Source: Pseudomonas sp. Irchel s3h17 (GTDB lineage Bacteria; Pseudomonadota; Gammaproteobacteria; Pseudomonadales; Pseudomonadaceae). From it: a stretch of DNA of 64,000 nucleotides. Under the pieces are notes generated by a model that searched no databases, had not been told where the DNA came from, and saw nothing but the letters and a program-made list of their open reading frames with translations. The translations under genes and the position numbers were made by a program. This document shows positions 60,771 through 64,000 of the stretch, piece after piece (position 1 is the stretch's first letter; every line of letters starts with the position of its first letter). The stretch lies in contig NZ_FYDL01000011.1 in the NCBI RefSeq assembly GCF_900187505.1, positions 181,385 to 245,384 on the forward strand, read 5' to 3'.

Positions 60771-61493
60771 ATGAAACGTCCAAGTGGTCGCGCTGCCGAT
60801 CAGCTCCGCTCGATCCGCATCACCCGCAACTACACCAAACATGCCGAGGGATCTGTACTGGTCGAGTTCGGTGATACCAAGGTGATCTGCACCGTCAGCG
60901 TCGAGAACGGCGTGCCGCGCTTCCTCAAGGGCCAGGGCCAGGGCTGGTTGACCGCCGAATACGGCATGCTGCCGCGCGCCACGGGCGAGCGTAACCAGCG
61001 TGAAGCGAGCCGTGGCAAGCAGGGCGGTCGCACCCTGGAAATCCAGCGCCTGATCGGCCGCTCCCTGCGCGCGGCGCTGGACATGTCCAAGCTGGGCGAT
61101 GTCACCCTGTACGTCGACTGCGATGTGATCCAGGCTGACGGCGGTACGCGTACCGCTTCGATCACCGGCGCCATGGTTGCACTGGTCGATGCCTTGAAAG
61201 TGATCAAGAAGCGCGGCGGCCTGAAGGGCGGCGACCCGCTCAAGCAAATGATCGCGGCTGTTTCGGTCGGCATGTACCAGGGCGAGCCAGTGCTGGACCT
61301 GGACTACCTGGAAGATTCGGCTGCCGAGACCGACCTGAACGTGGTGATGACCAGCACCGGTGGTTTCATCGAAGTGCAGGGCACTGCCGAGGGCGCGCCG
61401 TTCCAGCCTGAAGAGCTGACCGCGATGCTGGAGCTGGCGAAAAAAGGCATGAGCGAAATTTTCGACCTGCAAAAAGCCGCGCTGGCTGACTGA
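60771..61493 (+). CDS. rph: Rph, RNase PH
   Basis: 240-residue phosphate-dependent 3'-to-5' exoribonuclease that trims tRNA precursors. The phosphorolytic RNase fold shows RPSGRAADQLRSI at the N-terminus, TAEYGMLPRATGERNQREASRGKQGGRTLEIQRLIGRSLR near 65-105, and the active-site DCDVIQADGGTRTASITGA near 120. Length is typical (about 238-240), with no frameshift of the kind seen in some E. coli strains. Confidence 0.96.
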   Translation: MKRPSGRAADQLRSIRITRNYTKHAEGSVLVEFGDTKVICTVSVENGVPRFLKGQGQGWLTAEYGMLPRATGERNQREASRGKQGGRTLEIQRLIGRSLRAALDMSKLGDVTLYVDCDVIQADGGTRTASITGAMVALVDALKVIKKRGGLKGGDPLKQMIAAVSVGMYQGEPVLDLDYLEDSAAETDLNVVMTSTGGFIEVQGTAEGAPFQPEELTAMLELAKKGMSEIFDLQKAALAD

Positions 61494-61522
61494 TTGTCCC
61501 GATTCCCGGCAAGGAGAGCGTC

Positions 61523-61891
61523 ATGAGTGATGAGCAACTACCGGTGCCCGCACCGAGCCGTGAGGTTCGTCAGTGGGCCATGTTCTGCCATCTCTCGGCC
61601 TTGCTGGGGATCTGGGTGCCGTTCGGCTCGCTGATCGGGCCGCTGATTCTCTGGCAAATGAAGCGCGAAATGGACCCGTTTATCGATGACCAGGGCAAGG
61701 AGGCGCTGAACTTCCAGATCAGCGTGGCCATTGCCTCGGCCATCTGCCTGTTGCTGATGGTGGTGGTTATCGGGTTTTTCCTGTTCGGCCTGCTGGCCAT
61801 CGGGGCGCTGGTGTTGACGATCATTGCCGGGGTCAAGGCCAACGAAGGGCAGGCCTACCGCTATCCCTTCACCTGGCGATTGATCAAATAA
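61523..61891 (+). CDS. DUF4870-type small membrane protein
   Basis: 122 residues. QWAMFCHLSALLGIWVPFGSLIGPLILWQMKREMDPFIDDQGKEALNFQ is the DUF4870/Tic20-like core, with three to four predicted helices. Function unknown. It lies 29 bases after rph (AAGGAGAG site) and may be co-transcribed. Confidence 0.82.
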   Translation: MSDEQLPVPAPSREVRQWAMFCHLSALLGIWVPFGSLIGPLILWQMKREMDPFIDDQGKEALNFQISVAIASAICLLLMVVVIGFFLFGLLAIGALVLTIIAGVKANEGQAYRYPFTWRLIK

Positions 61892-61911
61892 TAGCCAGAT
61901 GCATTTCCTGA

Positions 61912-61997
61912 GGGCGCGGGCTGGCCCGCGATAGCGATCTGGCAGGCAGCACATGGGCTGAATGTCATGGCCTCATCGCGGGCAAGCCCGCTCCCAC
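61912..61997. repeat. REPIN upstream of crc
   Basis: Arms GCGGGCTGGCCCGCGAT (61916 onward) and ATCGCGGGCAAGCCCGCTCC (to about 61995) with about 45 bases between. This CGCGGGC subtype differs from the other REPINs in the window. Confidence 0.8.
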
Positions 61998-62027
61998 AAA
62001 AAAGCCGACATCACTGTCGGCTTTTTC
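61998..62027. terminator. Bidirectional terminator downstream of crc
   Basis: AAAAAGCCGACA paired with TGTCGGCTTTTT, 20 bases beyond the crc stop. It serves crc on the minus strand and could stop the rph-DUF4870 transcript. Confidence 0.9.
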
Positions 62028-62045
62028 ATGGCTGCGAAACGACGA

Positions 62046-62825
62046 TCAGATCGTCAGCGTCCAGTCGTAGTCCACGATCAACGGCGCGTGCTGCGAGAAC
62101 CGTGGCTGACGTGGCAGGCGAGCGCTGCGAACAAAGCGGCGCAGGCCCGGGGTCAGCAACTGGTAGTCGAAACGCCAGCCCAGATTGAGCATCTCGGCCT
62201 GTTCGTTATCTGGCCACCAGCTGTACTGGTCACCTTCACGGCTGACTTCGCGCAGGGCGTCGACATACCCCATGTTGCCGACAATCTCGTCCATCCAGGC
62301 ACGCTCAGGCGCCAGGAAGCCCGGGGATTGCTGGCTGTCGCGCCAGTTCTTGATATCCAGCTTCTGTTGCGCCACGTACAGCGAGCCACAATAAATGTAC
62401 TCGCGACGCTTGCGTCGCTGTTTATCCAGATAACGGGCGAAGTCGTCCATTAGCTTGAACTTCTGGTTCAAGTCTTCATCGCCATTCTGCCCCGAAGGGA
62501 GCAGCAAGGTCGCGATGCTGACCTTATCGAAATCGGCTTGCAGGTAGCGCCCGTAGCGGTCGGCCGTCTCGAAGCCGAGACCGCTGATGACAGCCTTCGG
62601 TTGCAACCGCGAATACAAAGCCACGCCACCTTGGGCGGGGACTTCGGCATCGCAGGCATAAAGGAAGTAGCCATCCAGTTGGAAGGCTGGATCGTCCAGT
62701 TCAAAGGCGGAGGCGCGGGTGTCCTGCAGGCAGATGACGTCGGCATTCTGTGCTTGCAGCCAACTGAGCAAACCACGCTCGACTGCCGCCTGAATACCAT
62801 TGACGTTCACACTGATGATCCGCAT
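62046..62825 (-). CDS. crc: Crc, catabolite repression control protein
   Basis: 259-residue ExoIII-fold protein that works with Hfq to repress translation of catabolic mRNAs. The start MRIISVNVNGIQ and exact length match Crc. The exonuclease active site is degraded: the ExoIII Glu-Thr (LQETK) is LQDTR, the GDFN segment is YCGSLYVAQ, and the terminal DHxP His motif is replaced by DYDWT. So it should bind rather than cut nucleic acid. It is divergent from pyrE, as in other pseudomonads. Confidence 0.96.
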   Translation of the reverse strand: MRIISVNVNGIQAAVERGLLSWLQAQNADVICLQDTRASAFELDDPAFQLDGYFLYACDAEVPAQGGVALYSRLQPKAVISGLGFETADRYGRYLQADFDKVSIATLLLPSGQNGDEDLNQKFKLMDDFARYLDKQRRKRREYIYCGSLYVAQQKLDIKNWRDSQQSPGFLAPERAWMDEIVGNMGYVDALREVSREGDQYSWWPDNEQAEMLNLGWRFDYQLLTPGLRRFVRSARLPRQPRFSQHAPLIVDYDWTLTI

Positions 62826-62907
62826 AAATGGCCCCAAAAATCGCGTGCGTGTATGATACACGGCGTCAAGCTAATTAGCTAAATCCGTGGTATTTGGGGT
62901 TTTTTGC

Positions 62908-63552
62908 ATGCAAGCGTATCAGCGCGATTTCATTCGTTTTGCCATCGATCGCGGCGTTTTGCGCTTCGGTGAGTTCACCCTGAAGTCCGGGCGCACCAGT
63001 CCTTACTTCTTCAATGCCGGCCTGTTCAACTCAGGCAGTGCCCTGGCACAGCTGGGTCGTTTCTATGCGGCCGCCATCGCCGAGAGCGGTATTGCCTTCG
63101 ACGTGCTGTTTGGCCCGGCGTACAAGGGCATCCCGTTGGCAGCGACCACCGCCGTGGCCCTGGCCGAGCACCATGACCGTGACCTGCCGTGGTGCTTCAA
63201 CCGCAAGGAAGCCAAGGCTCACGGCGAAGGCGGCAGCCTGGTGGGTGCGCCGCTGACCGGCGACGTGCTGATCATCGACGATGTGATCACCGCGGGCACC
63301 GCGATCCGTGAAGTGATGCAGATCATCGCTTCCCAGGATGGCGCCAAGGCCGCCGGCGTGTTGATCGCCCTGAACCGCCAGGAGCGCGGCAATGGCGAGT
63401 TGTCGGCGATCCAGGAAGTGGAGCGTGACTTTGGTATTCCGGTCATCAGTATTGTTTCGCTGAATCAGGTCCTGGAATTCCTCGCCGATGATCCGCAGCT
63501 CAAGCAGCACTTGCCAGCAGTGGAAGCCTATCGCGCCCAGTTCGGCGTGTAA
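62908..63552 (+). CDS. pyrE: PyrE, orotate phosphoribosyltransferase
   Basis: Transfers phosphoribose from PRPP to orotate in pyrimidine synthesis. 214 residues. The PRPP-binding loop VLIIDDVITAGTAIRE is near residue 122, and GRTSPYFFNAGLFNSG near 29. I chose the ATG at 62908 (MQAYQRDFIRF). The GGGG ribosome site seven to eight bases upstream is followed by a T-run. It is divergent from crc across 82 bases. Confidence 0.95.
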   Translation: MQAYQRDFIRFAIDRGVLRFGEFTLKSGRTSPYFFNAGLFNSGSALAQLGRFYAAAIAESGIAFDVLFGPAYKGIPLAATTAVALAEHHDRDLPWCFNRKEAKAHGEGGSLVGAPLTGDVLIIDDVITAGTAIREVMQIIASQDGAKAAGVLIALNRQERGNGELSAIQEVERDFGIPVISIVSLNQVLEFLADDPQLKQHLPAVEAYRAQFGV

Positions 63553-63578
63553 CCGCAATCCCCTATGGGGGGGAGCTT

Positions 63579-63676
63579 TTGTGGCGAGGGAGCTTGCTCC
63601 CGCTTGAGTGCGCAGCACTCATAAATTCTTTGGGTCTACTACGCAGCCCAGCGGGAGCAAGCTCCCTCGCCACAAA
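63579..63676. repeat. REPIN after pyrE
   Basis: Arms TTTTGTGGCGAGGGAGCTTG (63577 onward) and its complement ending at 63676, with a GAGTGCGCAGCACTC inner hairpin. It is followed by the pyrE-side terminator. Confidence 0.88.
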
Positions 63677-63703
63677 AGGTGGTATGCCACAGGGATCGCA
63701 GGC

Positions 63704-63745
63704 AAAAAAAGACCCCGCTCAGCCAGGCTGAGCGGGGTCTTTTTT
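63704..63745. terminator. Bidirectional terminator between pyrE and the transposase
   Basis: Thirteen-base perfect stem GACCCCGCTCAGC/GCTGAGCGGGGTC flanked by an A-run (63704-63710) and a T-run (63740-63745). It lies between convergent genes. Confidence 0.95.
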
Positions 63746-63752
63746 AGGTTCT

Positions 63753-64000
63753 TCACGGATTACCGGGAAAAACGCTCTTTATCTTCATGAAAAAGAATTC
63801 GCTATCCCGATAACCGTACGCCATCCGCTTGATGACCTTGATTCGATTGTTGATACCTTCCAACTGCCCCGTATGCATCAGCCAGCGCACCCGGCTGACG
63901 ATGCCCCGCCAGTAACCCTTTAGTCGTTTGGCAAACTGGATCAGAGCCGGTATGTCGCTTTCATGAGCATGGCGCAGCCATTGCTTCCAGGCAGATCGCC
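63753..64000 (-). CDS. ISL3-family transposase, 3' end only (runs off the window)
   Basis: The minus strand encodes the last 82 residues of an ISL3-type transposase: ...IVSRVRWLMHTGQLEGINNRIKVIKRMAYGYRDSEFFFMKIKSVFPGNP, with the C-terminal EGINNRIKxxKRxAYGYRD block that includes the catalytic Glu region of the family. The start and both inverted repeats lie outside the window, so intactness cannot be judged. Confidence 0.85.
   Translation of the reverse strand, partial: RSAWKQWLRHAHESDIPALIQFAKRLKGYWRGIVSRVRWLMHTGQLEGINNRIKVIKRMAYGYRDSEFFFMKIKSVFPGNP

Noticed and set aside
62046..62825. Calling this gene exodeoxyribonuclease III (xthA)
   Set aside because: The active-site Glu and terminal His are replaced, and length, N-terminus and linkage to pyrE match Crc.
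1..64000. CRISPR arrays, tRNA or rRNA genes
   Set aside because: No evenly spaced direct repeats, cloverleaf patterns or rRNA-like segments were found on either strand.

Overview
This 64 kb window is a chromosomal segment of a Pseudomonas, most likely of the P. fluorescens group. The basis is its gene content and order (alginate operon, crc-pyrE, spoT-rpoZ-gmk, pstSCAB-phoU, phoBR, ubiCA next to rubredoxin and its reductase), the abundant fluorescens-type REP/REPIN repeats, and the high G+C content with strong codon bias. No rRNA, tRNA, prophage or CRISPR array was seen.

Region 1 (1-14.7 kb, + strand) is an alginate operon missing only algD, which must lie left of the edge. The order is alg8-alg44-algK-algE-algG-algX-algI-algJ-algF-algL-algA. 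The gene set is the classical one, but algL (alginate lyase) lies between algF and algA instead of between algX and algI, and it carries a lipoprotein-type signal. A strong hairpin occupies the algX-algI junction where algL normally sits. After algA comes a gene-poor, partly AT-rich stretch and a stand-alone paralogue of the flagellar number regulator FleN. This paralogue keeps the Walker A lysines but has Asn in place of the second Asp of the Walker A' motif.

Region 2 (16-27.5 kb) is small-molecule metabolism. An AraC regulator, L-asparaginase, a sodium:alanine-type symporter and aspartase (aspA) all read leftward and form an asparagine/aspartate uptake and breakdown group, with a divergent LysR regulator. 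Then come purE-purK, a small membrane protein, a DUF3299 exported protein, a hexose-6-phosphate mutarotase and an acyl-CoA thioesterase. Two copies of an extended REPIN-bearing repeat lie here.

Region 3 (27.8-42.3 kb) begins with an MFS transporter and then holds the phosphate regulon: pstS, pstC, pstA, pstB, phoU, then phoR-phoB on the opposite strand. Pho boxes precede pstS and pstC, and a weaker one precedes phoB. PstC and PstA carry large extra periplasmic domains. Between phoU and phoR lie a receiver-domain response regulator, an M23 peptidase and a CorC/CNNM-type membrane protein.

Region 4 (42.4-56 kb) holds a small exported metal-binding-like protein, ubiC-ubiA, rubredoxin and its reductase, HU, an SCP2-domain protein, a YbaK-HDOD fusion, recG, oxyR, a tonB-exbD-exbB set, an SDR epimerase and a lipoprotein. 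A long, nearly palindromic hairpin separates the last two.

Region 5 (56-64 kb) is core housekeeping: ridA, spoT, rpoZ, gmk and yicC on the - strand; rph and a DUF4870 protein on the + strand; then crc and pyrE divergently. The 3' end of an ISL3-family transposase gene runs off the right edge.

Most of the window is ordinary Pseudomonas core genome. The observations most worth following up are the rearranged algL with its lipoprotein signal, the FleN paralogue, and several structured intergenic elements.
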